From Eggerthellales bacterium UBA948 (lineage in GTDB: Bacteria; Actinomycetota; Coriobacteriia; Coriobacteriales; UBA8131), in NCBI GenBank assembly GCA_002293265.1, contig DBCW01000171.1:1-7996 (forward strand): a stretch of DNA of 7,996 nt, given 5' to 3'. The translations under genes were made by a program, and so were the position numbers. The notes under the pieces are model-generated. The model was not told the origin of the DNA, did no database searches, and worked only from the letters and a program-made list of their open reading frames with translations. The number at the start of each line of letters is the position of its first letter. Positions within the stretch are counted from its first letter, which is position 1. Shown piece by piece: positions 1 to 6,245 of this stretch.

Positions 1-106
1 CTGGTCTTAACCAACAGGTTCAAGGGATTAGACTTTCGTCTTCTCAACGCAGATGGCTTTGCTGCTTACAGCTTGGCTTTAGCGTACTCCCGCAAACATC
101 AACATC

Positions 107-136
107 TTACCCTAAAAGCAAGCTGTCTGCTATACT
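107..136 (+). promoter_or_regulatory. Probable promoter of the FMN riboswitch-ecf operon
   Basis: A TATACT -10 box lies at 131-136, preceded by TG one base upstream (TGC-TATACT), which makes it an extended -10. The best -35 candidate is the weak TTACCC at 107-112 with an 18-bp spacer; an extended -10 can tolerate a poor -35. Transcription would start near 142-144, exactly at the first base of riboswitch helix P1. That agreement is the main support for the call. Inference from sequence only. Confidence 0.5.
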
Positions 137-143
137 GTTTCAA

Positions 144-274
144 TCTGTTTCAGGGCGAGGTGTAATTCCTCACCGGTGGTGATTGGTTTTTAAGCCATAA
201 GTCCACGAGCGAAATGTTTCGCAGAGCTGATGAGATCTCAGCACCGACGGTACAGTCCGGACGAAAGACGCAGA
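144..274 (+). ncRNA. FMN riboswitch (RFN element)
   Basis: The conserved FMN aptamer blocks occur in order: AGGGCGAGGTGTAATTCC, then CACCGGTGGTGATTGG, then GTCCACGAGCG, then the GCTGA/TCAGC hairpin (226-230 with 238-242), then CACCGACGGTACAGTCCGGA. Visible helices are P1 144-151 with 267-274 (one mismatch and one G-U), P2 157-160 with 168-171, P3 176-179 with 203-206, and P4 209-214 with 217-222. The element binds flavin mononucleotide and normally represses riboflavin synthesis or uptake genes. Here it sits directly before the ECF ATPase gene. The 3' strand of P1 contains AGA, the first three bases of the AGAGG Shine-Dalgarno (272-276). No terminator hairpin with a T run is present, so control should act on translation by direct occlusion of the ribosome binding site. 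Confidence 0.93.
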
Positions 275-276
275 GG
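272..276 (+). promoter_or_regulatory. Shine-Dalgarno of ecfA1, overlapped by riboswitch P1
   Basis: AGAGG lies five bases before the ATG at 282 and fixes that start. Its first three bases pair with UCUG (144-147) in the P1 helix of the FMN aptamer, so the ligand-bound fold would mask it. Confidence 0.8.
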
Positions 277-281
277 AAATC

Positions 282-1115
282 ATGGGAATTATTGAGTTCG
301 ACAAGGTGTCATATAGTTACGCTGCACACGCAGATAAACCGGTACTGGATGGCGTAACGCTTTCGGTTGAAAAAGGCGACTTCATCGCTATCATTGGCTC
401 CAACGGTTCCGGGAAATCCACATTTGCAAAACATATCAATGCGCTGATTGTGCCCAATGCGGGCAAGGTCTTAACGGCTGGCCTGGACACTGCCAACGAT
501 GAGCTGGTCTTTGAGATTCGCTCCCACGCCGGCATGGTGTTTCAAAACCCCGATTCGCAGATTGTAACCAGCGTGGTTGCTGATGATGTGGCTTTTGGAC
601 TTGAGAACCTTGCCACTCCATACAGCGAAATGACTAAGCGAGTAGACAATGCCTTAGACACCGTTAAGATGTCCGCGTTCTCTGATCGCAATCCGGCGCA
701 TCTGAGCGGCGGACAAAAACAGCGCTGCTCAATAGCCGGTGTTTTAGCCATGAGTCCTGACATCCTCATTTTAGATGAGCCGTGTGCCATGCTTGACGTG
801 CGTGGGCGCAGGGGTATCAGACGCTTGGTTAGAGAACTCAACAAAGCCGGAATCACTGTTGTTTTGATTACGCACTTTATGGAAGAAGCTGTAATTGCCA
901 GAAAAGTTTTCGTGATGCACGAAGGCAGGGTCGTTCTAACCGGCACTCCGCTAGAGGTGTTTACCAACAAAGAACTTCTACGCAAAGTGAACCTGGATGC
1001 GCCGTTTTCGCTAAGACTGGCCGAGGAGCTTATCAAACGCGGTGTCGCAGTATCTGAGATCGCCCGCCCCGAAGAGCTTAAGGAGGAGTTATGTCGCTTA
1101 TATTCGACAAAGTAA
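282..1115 (+). CDS. ecfA1: ECF transporter ATPase EcfA1
   Basis: One of the two cytoplasmic ATPases that drive an energy-coupling factor (group II ECF) vitamin importer by pairing with EcfA2 and EcfT. The 277-residue length is usual. ABC motifs are complete: Walker A GSNGSGKST at 39-47, Q-loop Q88 in FQNPDSQ (typical of EcfA), signature LSGGQKQR at 141-148, Walker B ILILDEP at 161-167 with catalytic E166, and switch H198. The D-loop reads CAMLD where TSMLD or TAGLD is common, a mild oddity. A C-terminal extension after about residue 220 matches the EcfA-specific domain. It is the first gene after the FMN riboswitch, and its 3' end overlaps ecfA2 by 25 bases. Homologues are often labelled CbiO, but no CbiM/CbiN cobalt components are present, so EcfA1 is preferred. 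Confidence 0.93.
   Translation: MGIIEFDKVSYSYAAHADKPVLDGVTLSVEKGDFIAIIGSNGSGKSTFAKHINALIVPNAGKVLTAGLDTANDELVFEIRSHAGMVFQNPDSQIVTSVVADDVAFGLENLATPYSEMTKRVDNALDTVKMSAFSDRNPAHLSGGQKQRCSIAGVLAMSPDILILDEPCAMLDVRGRRGIRRLVRELNKAGITVVLITHFMEEAVIARKVFVMHEGRVVLTGTPLEVFTNKELLRKVNLDAPFSLRLAEELIKRGVAVSEIARPEELKEELCRLYSTK
1080..1086 (+). promoter_or_regulatory. Strong Shine-Dalgarno of ecfA2 inside ecfA1
   Basis: AAGGAGG is a near-perfect anti-16S match four bases before the ATG at 1091. It lies within the coding end of ecfA1 and decides the overlapping start of ecfA2. Unlike the ecfA1 site it is outside the riboswitch, so control of ecfA2 would depend on coupling or on mRNA level. Confidence 0.8.
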
Positions 1116-1960
1116 GCTATACATATTCCTCGCATGAAGGCGATGTCAACGCGCTGAGCGATGTCTCATTTACGCTGGAAAACGGCGAGCTGCTGGGCGT
1201 TATCGGTCATACGGGAAGCGGCAAGTCTACCCTGTTACAGCTGATGTGTGGTCTGCTCACACCCAGTGCCGGTTCGGTAGTTTTAGATGGTGAGAATCTT
1301 AGCGATAAAAAGGTGCGGCAAAATCTTTTTACCAAGGTAGGCATCGCTTTTCAATATCCCGAACAACAATTGTTCTCCAAGACTATTGCCGATGACATTG
1401 CCTTTGCCCCGCGTAATGCCAAATTAAGCGAACATGAGGTGGGTTTAAGGGTTCGGGAAGCCATGAAGATAATGCGTCTTGACTATGAAAACTATGCTGC
1501 TAAATCGCCTTTTGAGCTCTCGGGTGGAGAAATGCGACGAGTAGCTCTGGCGGGTGTTATGGCTGCCAAACCGCAGCTACTGATACTGGACGAGCCAACC
1601 GCCGGGCTGGATCCATCAGGCAGATACGAGCTCACAACAATAATCGACGATTATCATAAAGCCGGAACTACAACAGTATTGGTTTCACACAGCATGGATA
1701 ACATTGCACGGCTTTCCGACAAAGTGTTGGTGCTAAAAGATGGACACACGGCGTTTTATGGCACTCCCGCAGAAGTGTTTTCGCACTCTGAAGTATTACG
1801 AGAGATGAACCTAGGCGTTCCGCAAGCGACAACTTTTGCCGCAGACCTAATGGATTTGGGTCTTCCGCTTCCTGCTGATTTACTCACCATTGACGCATTA
1901 GCTGATGCGATTGCAGCACTTTTCCATGAGCAAAAAGCTGAGGTGAAACATGGCTTTTGA
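1091..1960 (+). CDS. ecfA2: ECF transporter ATPase EcfA2
   Basis: Second ATPase of the ECF module, forming the asymmetric ATPase pair with EcfA1 under EcfT. 289 residues, normal length. Motifs: Walker A GHTGSGKST at 39-47, Q-loop Q88 in FQYPEQQLF (a hallmark of EcfA2), signature LSGGEMRR at 143-150, Walker B LLILDEP at 163-169 with catalytic E168, D-loop TAGLD at 170-174, and switch H200. The start at 1091 follows a strong AAGGAGG site and lies in a different frame from the end of ecfA1 (25-base overlap). Its own end overlaps ecfT by 11 bases. Such tight packing indicates translational coupling and a fixed subunit ratio. All catalytic residues are present, so the protein should be active. Confidence 0.93.
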   Translation: MSLIFDKVSYTYSSHEGDVNALSDVSFTLENGELLGVIGHTGSGKSTLLQLMCGLLTPSAGSVVLDGENLSDKKVRQNLFTKVGIAFQYPEQQLFSKTIADDIAFAPRNAKLSEHEVGLRVREAMKIMRLDYENYAAKSPFELSGGEMRRVALAGVMAAKPQLLILDEPTAGLDPSGRYELTTIIDDYHKAGTTTVLVSHSMDNIARLSDKVLVLKDGHTAFYGTPAEVFSHSEVLREMNLGVPQATTFAADLMDLGLPLPADLLTIDALADAIAALFHEQKAEVKHGF

Positions 1961-2744
1961 TATCGTGCTTGGTCAGTATCACCACGCTGAATCCATCGTT
2001 CATCGTTTGGATCCGCGCATCAAGATAACTTTAATGCTGATATTGTTTGTCGCTGCTTTTCTGGCAAACAGTTTTTTTGCTCTTCTTGTTCTACTTTTGC
2101 TGGATATCGTAATAATAGCGCTATCTAAAGTTAGACCAAAAACCGTGGTTAAAGCAGTAGCACCACTGGCATTTTTACTTATATTTCCGCTGTTTTTCAA
2201 CCTCTTCTTTATAAGCGAGGGTACATCCCTATTCAGTTGGGGTGCCATACTCATCACCGACCACGGTGCTTATCAGGCCGGATTCATGACGCTGCGTCTG
2301 TTCATATTGTTTTTAACCGCAACGCTACTCACACTCACAACATCCACAATTATGCTTGGCGACGGCATCTCGGCAATGCTTCGACCATTTGTGCGTTTTG
2401 GGCTGCCGGCCTATGAAATATCGATGATGGTGAGCATTGCCCTGCGCTTTCTACCCACCTTATTTGAAGATTTTGATCACATCCGCAAAGCCCAGATGGC
2501 GCGAGGTGCGGTGATATCGCAAGGCGGACCGATCAAGCGAGTAAAACTCCTGCTGCCATTGCTGGTGCCGCTATTTGCGCAATCGCTTAGACACGCCGAA
2601 GAGCTGGCAGTAGCGATGGAGAGCCGCTGCTACCACGGCGGCACAAACCGTACACACTACCGAGTCTTTAGTGTTGGTCGCGCCGACGTGATAGCCATTG
2701 CCATATGTACATCAATCTTGATACTAATGATTGTCTGGTTGTAA
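1950..2744 (+). CDS. ecfT: ECF transporter transmembrane coupling protein EcfT
   Basis: Integral membrane T component that links the ATPase pair to a substrate-binding S protein. 264 residues. The N-terminal half is strongly hydrophobic, with helices near 26-58, 68-88 and 110-134, and there is a C-terminal helix near 245-264. The cytoplasmic coupling region carries KAQMARG at 180-186 and AMESRCYHGGTNRT at 222-235. These are the positions of the two family Ala-Arg-Gly motifs that insert into EcfA1 and EcfA2; the second reads SRC instead of the usual ARG or SRG. The early HRLDPRIK (18-25) is typical of EcfT/CbiQ. The start has a GAGGTG site at 1940-1945 and overlaps ecfA2. Homologues are often called CbiQ, but nothing here points to cobalt. 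It is the last gene of the operon. Confidence 0.92.
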   Translation: MAFDIVLGQYHHAESIVHRLDPRIKITLMLILFVAAFLANSFFALLVLLLLDIVIIALSKVRPKTVVKAVAPLAFLLIFPLFFNLFFISEGTSLFSWGAILITDHGAYQAGFMTLRLFILFLTATLLTLTTSTIMLGDGISAMLRPFVRFGLPAYEISMMVSIALRFLPTLFEDFDHIRKAQMARGAVISQGGPIKRVKLLLPLLVPLFAQSLRHAEELAVAMESRCYHGGTNRTHYRVFSVGRADVIAIAICTSILILMIVWL

Positions 2745-2800
2745 ACCCTTTGCCAGATGCCGGCTTTCAAGTTGAACATCAAGCCTAGGTTGAAAACAGA

Positions 2801-2845
2801 TCCACGTAACGCTTGAGGGAGCGAAGCGAGTGAGCGTTACGTGGA
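2801..2845. terminator. Hairpin between convergent operons, possible bidirectional terminator
   Basis: A perfect 13-bp inverted repeat (2801-2813 with 2833-2845, core CCACGTAACGCT / AGCGTTACGTGG) encloses a 19-base loop rich in GAGCGAAGCGAGTGAG. It sits between the stops of ecfT (plus, 2744) and the FtsX permease (minus, 2925), where a shared terminator is expected. Read on the minus strand the stem is followed by TCTGTTTT, a modest U tract. Read on the plus strand no T run follows, so termination of ecfT is less certain. The remainder of 2745-2924 shows nothing else. Confidence 0.45.
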
Positions 2846-2924
2846 AGAGGAGTAGTGGCGCAGCGTTATTTTGTAATCCAGCTTGTCTGGGTTTCAAAAT
2901 TTCAGCGTAGCCAACTACGACGAC

Positions 2925-5207
2925 CTACATTCCATCATTGGTGCGTATGGTGTCGATGATGCTGCCTTTACGCAAACGCCTGGTCGCCCACCACGTTGTT
3001 ATCAACATCACAACAAATACACCAAGCACGCACTGAAGTGTAGTAAGCCAGGGGAACTCGTAGTCGAAAAGTGCTGACTGGGACACATAACTGTAGATCA
3101 CATAAGACACAACCAGACCTATAGGTAAACCTATCAGCAAGGCCTTAATTGACCCCATGATGCTTTCAAAACTGAGCATGCGCGCCAAACCTCCTTGCGT
3201 CATACCAACGCTTCGCAAAGTAGCAAACTCACGCGAGCGCGAGCGCACGTTGTTAGAGATCGTTGAGATGATGTTGGTGAGCGCTATGAGTATGAGTACG
3301 ATTACAAAGCCATACACCGGTATCATTATTAAGCGGCTCATGTTGCGCACTTCCTTGAGCAATAGATCTATATCTTCTATAACCACTGTTCCCATAGAGC
3401 TGCTTTTTTCAAAATGACTAAGATTTTCATTTGAGGGATCACTCACTCTATCTGCTCGATCTACAACTTCTTCACCATCATTGTTATTATTTCTACGCTC
3501 TTTAAAGTCTTTCATGTACTCAAGAAAGCCTTCTTCGCCAATAGTCACAAGTTCGTATTTCTGAGGGATAAGATCGTGTACAAATCCGTTGGCATATTTA
3601 ACAAAACCGGATGGGTCTTGAGTTTTCGCATACCACGAATACCTATTTGGTCCTAGTGTTGGCACGACTTCAATTTCAGATGAAGCACGCTGCACAAAGT
3701 TAACCTGTGCATTGGAGTTTGGCATAAGGATCGCCAGCGCTTCGTTGGTCGCATACTTTATCTCAGCGGGGATATCGCCTTTGCCAAGCACTCCATGCAA
3801 GGGTATCTCTAATGTGTCGGTCTTAAAAGCTGCCCCTTGTTGATCAGCATGTTTCATCCTTAATGTTTGTTTACTAAAAACTAAGGGCTCAATTTGCGAA
3901 AACTTTCTGGATTTTTCGTCATGATACTTGTAGTAATTTAGCAAGATGTTTGATCCATACGGTACTTTGGCTTTTGCGCATAGTTCGGCGTAGTGCTTCT
4001 CGTCCACAAACACCATACTGAGCATTAGGGCATAATTTGTGCTCTTATCACTTGCAGACGAAGATCTTGTACCTCTTGCATCTTCCTCAAAAAGGTCATC
4101 CGCAGCCACTAAATCACTTGGAACAAGCGTGCCGGCAGCATTTTGCAAGAACTCTTCCGTGAGATTATCTTTTTTAACTGCTGCAACGTATTGCGTGGCA
4201 CCTACTCCATAAATAGAACTATCGGAATATTCGCCTAATTTTTTAGCAATATTGTCACCGGAAACCGGATCAAGGCGCATATACTCTGCGCCCGAAGGCA
4301 AATCCGCTGAGCCACTGAAGTTATGTGAAGATCCGCCACCATACGCATTTACCACCACCTCGGCATTGATATCCTGATAGATAAACTCTGTCATTTTGCC
4401 AATGTAGGTGCCAATGCCGGATCCGGCAACAAATATTACTATGCTTATACAAAGAGACATCACCGTTGCTCGCATGTTGCGTTTGTTGCGTTTAAGTGCT
4501 CGGCGCGCCAGCTCTCCTTCAAAACCAAAAAGCTTGTTGACCAAGCGACTGGGTTTAACCACTTTTGCTTTGGCTTTTACTATGCCAACGCCACGTATAG
4601 CATCCACTGCAGACCTAGCCGCAGCATTTCGTGCAGGAAGCCATGCCGAGAGCAATACCGTGCCAATAGCAACAGCAATTGCTCCGATAACCGCTTGCCA
4701 GGCAACAATGAAAGCCAGCGATAAGGTCACACCGTTGTTTACCCTTAGTGCTTCACCGATCATATAATTTGCCAGATTGGTGCCGATATAATTTGCGAGA
4801 ATGCCAAGCGCCAAGCCCAAAGGAATGCCTATGAGGCAAAGCCAGAGTGCCTCATAGATCACGATATTTGTAATCTGCTTGCGCGTGGCTCCCACACTTT
4901 TAAGTATGCCAAACTGAGTAGTACGTTCATCGGCACTTACGCGAAATGCGTTAGAAATCACAATTACTGATGCTAAAACTATGATGCCCACCAACAATGT
5001 AGTAATGCCGCTGAGCGCTGCACCATAAAGACCGCGAGTAGTGGAGTCTTGCCCGGTGTAATCAAAAAGCAGCTGAAACCCGGAGGCCACAAAACCAAAA
5101 ATCGCCGTGATCATCGCCACCGACAAGACTATTCCTACAAACGTCCATATACTACGTCCGCGATTTACCTTAAGTTGGCTAAAGGCCAGCTTGGGAACTA
5201 TCTTCAT
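2925..5207 (-). CDS. ABC transporter permease with two FtsX domains and a large extracytoplasmic domain
   Basis: Membrane subunit of an exporter or mechanotransmission-type ABC system (ABC3/FtsX superfamily, 760 residues). Predicted topology is eight helices in two four-helix units. Unit one has helices near 19-42, 68-88, 115-140 and 164-190 with only a short outer loop. Unit two has one helix near 247-270, then about 355 residues outside the cell, then helices near 626-650, 685-708 and 720-742. Both units keep the FtsX coupling segment: ERTTQFGILKSVGATRKQ (94-111) and SREFATLRSVGMTQGGLARM (658-677). A polar NNNND stretch sits near 573-577. It overlaps the ATPase gene by 4 bases (ATGA), with GAGG at 5215-5218 as ribosome site. 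It is not a BceB-type permease, which has ten helices; substrate unknown, perhaps a peptide, lipid or envelope-stress ligand. Confidence 0.88.
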   Translation of the reverse strand: MKIVPKLAFSQLKVNRGRSIWTFVGIVLSVAMITAIFGFVASGFQLLFDYTGQDSTTRGLYGAALSGITTLLVGIIVLASVIVISNAFRVSADERTTQFGILKSVGATRKQITNIVIYEALWLCLIGIPLGLALGILANYIGTNLANYMIGEALRVNNGVTLSLAFIVAWQAVIGAIAVAIGTVLLSAWLPARNAAARSAVDAIRGVGIVKAKAKVVKPSRLVNKLFGFEGELARRALKRNKRNMRATVMSLCISIVIFVAGSGIGTYIGKMTEFIYQDINAEVVVNAYGGGSSHNFSGSADLPSGAEYMRLDPVSGDNIAKKLGEYSDSSIYGVGATQYVAAVKKDNLTEEFLQNAAGTLVPSDLVAADDLFEEDARGTRSSSASDKSTNYALMLSMVFVDEKHYAELCAKAKVPYGSNILLNYYKYHDEKSRKFSQIEPLVFSKQTLRMKHADQQGAAFKTDTLEIPLHGVLGKGDIPAEIKYATNEALAILMPNSNAQVNFVQRASSEIEVVPTLGPNRYSWYAKTQDPSGFVKYANGFVHDLIPQKYELVTIGEEGFLEYMKDFKERRNNNNDGEEVVDRADRVSDPSNENLSHFEKSSSMGTVVIEDIDLLLKEVRNMSRLIMIPVYGFVIVLILIALTNIISTISNNVRSRSREFATLRSVGMTQGGLARMLSFESIMGSIKALLIGLPIGLVVSYVIYSYVSQSALFDYEFPWLTTLQCVLGVFVVMLITTWWATRRLRKGSIIDTIRTNDGM

Positions 5208-5884
5208 CGCACAGCCTCGTCTCGAATTATTGCTCCGTCTTGGATGGTTATCACGCGATCCGCTTGCAGTGCAATTTGTTCATCGTGTGTGATGACAATA
5301 ACAGTTTGGTTGTAGCGTTTGTTAAAAACGTTGAGCAGCTCGATGATTTCGCGGCTGGATTTACTGTCAAGGTTCCCGGTTGGTTCATCGGCCAAAATCA
5401 GCTCCGGATTATTGATGATTCCTCTACCCACAGATACGCGCTGTTGCTGACCACCGGAAAGCTCGCTGGGAAGATGCTTGGCTCTATCTGCCATGCCTAT
5501 CAACTCCAGTATAACTTTTAAACTATCGGTATCCGGGTTTCTGCCATCCAATAGGTATGGCAACATGATGTTCTCTTCAGCGGTAAGCGTTGGGATGAGG
5601 TTATAGAACTGATAGACGATGCCAATGTTGCGGCGTCTAAATATTGCCAGCTCACTCTCGTTTAGATCAAATATCTCCTTGCCGTCTATGCGCACACTTC
5701 CCGATGTGGGGCGATCTACTCCGCCAATCAAATGCATCAGTGTAGATTTTCCGGAACCGGAAGCTCCAACAATGGCGATAAACTCGCCTTTCTCCACCTT
5801 AAAGTTTGCGTTTTTTAGAGCTACAACCTTTGTGTCGCCTTGCCCATATGTCTTGGTTAGGTTACTAACTTCTAGGATTGCCAT
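5204..5884 (-). CDS. ABC transporter ATPase, MacB/LolD type
   Basis: Cytoplasmic ATPase partner of the adjacent FtsX permease. 226 residues, the compact length typical of the LolD/MacB/FtsE group. Motifs: Walker A GASGSGKST at 40-48, Q-loop Q92 in YQFYNLIPTLTAEENI (characteristic of this group), signature LSGGQQQR at 142-149, Walker B LILADEP at 162-168 with catalytic E167, D-loop NLD at 171-173, and switch H200. The start is supported by GAGAGG at 5894-5899, nine bases upstream. The stop overlaps the permease start (ATGA), indicating coupled translation. It is separated from the kinase gene by a 361-bp repeat-bearing gap with a palindromic candidate operator, so it probably has its own promoter. 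Exact substrate cannot be told from the sequence. Confidence 0.93.
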   Translation of the reverse strand: MAILEVSNLTKTYGQGDTKVVALKNANFKVEKGEFIAIVGASGSGKSTLMHLIGGVDRPTSGSVRIDGKEIFDLNESELAIFRRRNIGIVYQFYNLIPTLTAEENIMLPYLLDGRNPDTDSLKVILELIGMADRAKHLPSELSGGQQQRVSVGRGIINNPELILADEPTGNLDSKSSREIIELLNVFNKRYNQTVIVITHDEQIALQADRVITIQDGAIIRDEAVR

Positions 5885-5972
5885 CTATATTTTCCTCTCG
5901 ATGTGCCTAATTGCCAGGTGTTCATTGTGGCAAGGCAATGTGACTGAGAGGTGACACAAATATGCGAAGTTT

Positions 5973-5990
5973 AGTGACAATTTTGTCACT
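5973..5990. promoter_or_regulatory. 18-bp palindrome, candidate operator of the ABC operon
   Basis: AGTGACAATTTTGTCACT is a perfect 8-bp inverted repeat with a 2-bp centre, about 90 bases before the ATPase start. Further TGAC copies occur on the plus strand at 5941, 5952 (11 bases apart) and 5991. The cluster overlaps the likely promoter zone, although I could not fix convincing -35 and -10 boxes. It is a plausible site for the response regulator encoded upstream or for another dimeric repressor. The link to the regulator is inference. Confidence 0.45.
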
Positions 5991-6014
5991 TGACAGTTAT
6001 TCCTGAACTCCCCT

Positions 6015-6122
6015 GTCATTCCCGCACACTTTCCGTCATTCTCGCGTCTCCCCACTGTCGTTCTCGCGTCTCCCCACTGTCATTCCTGCGTCTCCCCACT
6101 GTCATTCCTGCGTCTCCTCCCT
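6015..6122 (+). repeat. Tandem array of about 22-bp units
   Basis: GTCATT (once GTCGTT) recurs at 6015, 6035, 6057, 6079, 6101 and again at 6123, with spacings of 20, 22, 22, 22 and 22. The best-conserved unit reads GTCATTCCTGCGTCTCCC plus four bases; the two outer units diverge. The array is continuous with the left arm of the hairpin at 6122-6198, so it looks like local duplication of that arm. Confidence 0.85.
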
Positions 6123-6198
6123 GTCATTCCTGCGCAGGCAGGAATCCATTTATGCAAGTTTTATGCGTTTATGGATTCCTGCTTTCGCAGGAATGACA
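6122..6198. repeat. Central hairpin of the repeat element
   Basis: Positions 6122-6149 pair with 6171-6198 over 28 positions, with one mismatch and one G-T pair, leaving a 21-base loop. Each arm is also self-complementary: CCTGCGCAGG at 6129-6138, and ATTCCTGC/GCAGGAAT around TTTC in the right arm. The sequence could therefore switch between one long stem and a cruciform with side hairpins. No T run follows on either strand, so it is not a classical terminator, but it could protect or attenuate a transcript running from the kinase into the ATPase gene. Confidence 0.88.
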
Positions 6199-6245
6199 AG
6201 GGTGTCCAGGAATGGTAGGGAGAACGTGGGAATGACACGAAACTC

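Larger units (their letters stand above)
6014..6237. mobile_element. Composite palindromic repeat element (MITE/REP-like), non-coding
   Basis: The 224-bp stretch is bounded by exact 10-bp terminal inverted repeats: TGTCATTCCC at 6014-6023 and its complement GGGAATGACA at 6228-6237. Copies of the same motif point inward from both sides: six on the left, and three on the right as GGAATGAC or GGAATGGT at 6190, 6209 and 6229. The centre is a long hairpin. The motif GTCATTCCTGCG...GGAATCCA resembles the dispersed palindromic repeats found in many bacterial genomes. No transposase is present, so any movement would need one supplied in trans. No clean target duplication is visible at the edges. The right end lies eight bases past the kinase stop. 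It fills most of the 361-bp gap between the kinase and ATPase genes. Confidence 0.7.

Noticed and set aside
1..165. Open plus-strand frame from the window edge ending at TAA 163-165
   Set aside because: A second frame is also open to about 179, the frame runs through the promoter and into the riboswitch aptamer, and the peptide resembles nothing; probably chance. I see nothing else in 1-106.
542..1135. 197-codon minus-strand frame opposite ecfA1
   Set aside because: It is a Ser/Arg-rich antisense shadow of a clear ABC ATPase.
282..2744. Cobalt transporter CbiO-CbiO-CbiQ
   Set aside because: No CbiM or CbiN, no cobalamin riboswitch and no cob/cbi genes; the FMN riboswitch points to riboflavin instead.
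2724..2927. UAG recoding, because the permease TAG is followed by about 66 open codons and the regulator TAG by the kinase frame
   Set aside because: Both proteins end at normal family C-termini before TAG, and the open stretch after the permease carries the intergenic hairpin and no recognisable domain.
2883..3077. Plus-strand open frame of 64 codons
   Set aside because: It lies almost entirely antisense to the well-supported end of the FtsX permease and shows no family resemblance.
4408..4767. Plus-strand open frame of 119 codons
   Set aside because: It is the antisense shadow of the permease membrane domain.
5910..5939. Inverted repeat ATTGCC/GGCAAT in the ATPase leader
   Set aside because: Only 6 bp with an 18-base loop; too weak to call.
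6015..6130. Regular 22-bp repeats as a CRISPR array
   Set aside because: The units are contiguous with no unique spacers, and no cas genes are present.
5990..6196. Small plus-strand open frame (68 codons) with runs such as VIPASPPCHSCAGRNP
   Set aside because: It is the translation of the GTCATTCC tandem repeat and hairpin; the protein repeats follow the DNA repeats, and no ribosome site is evident.
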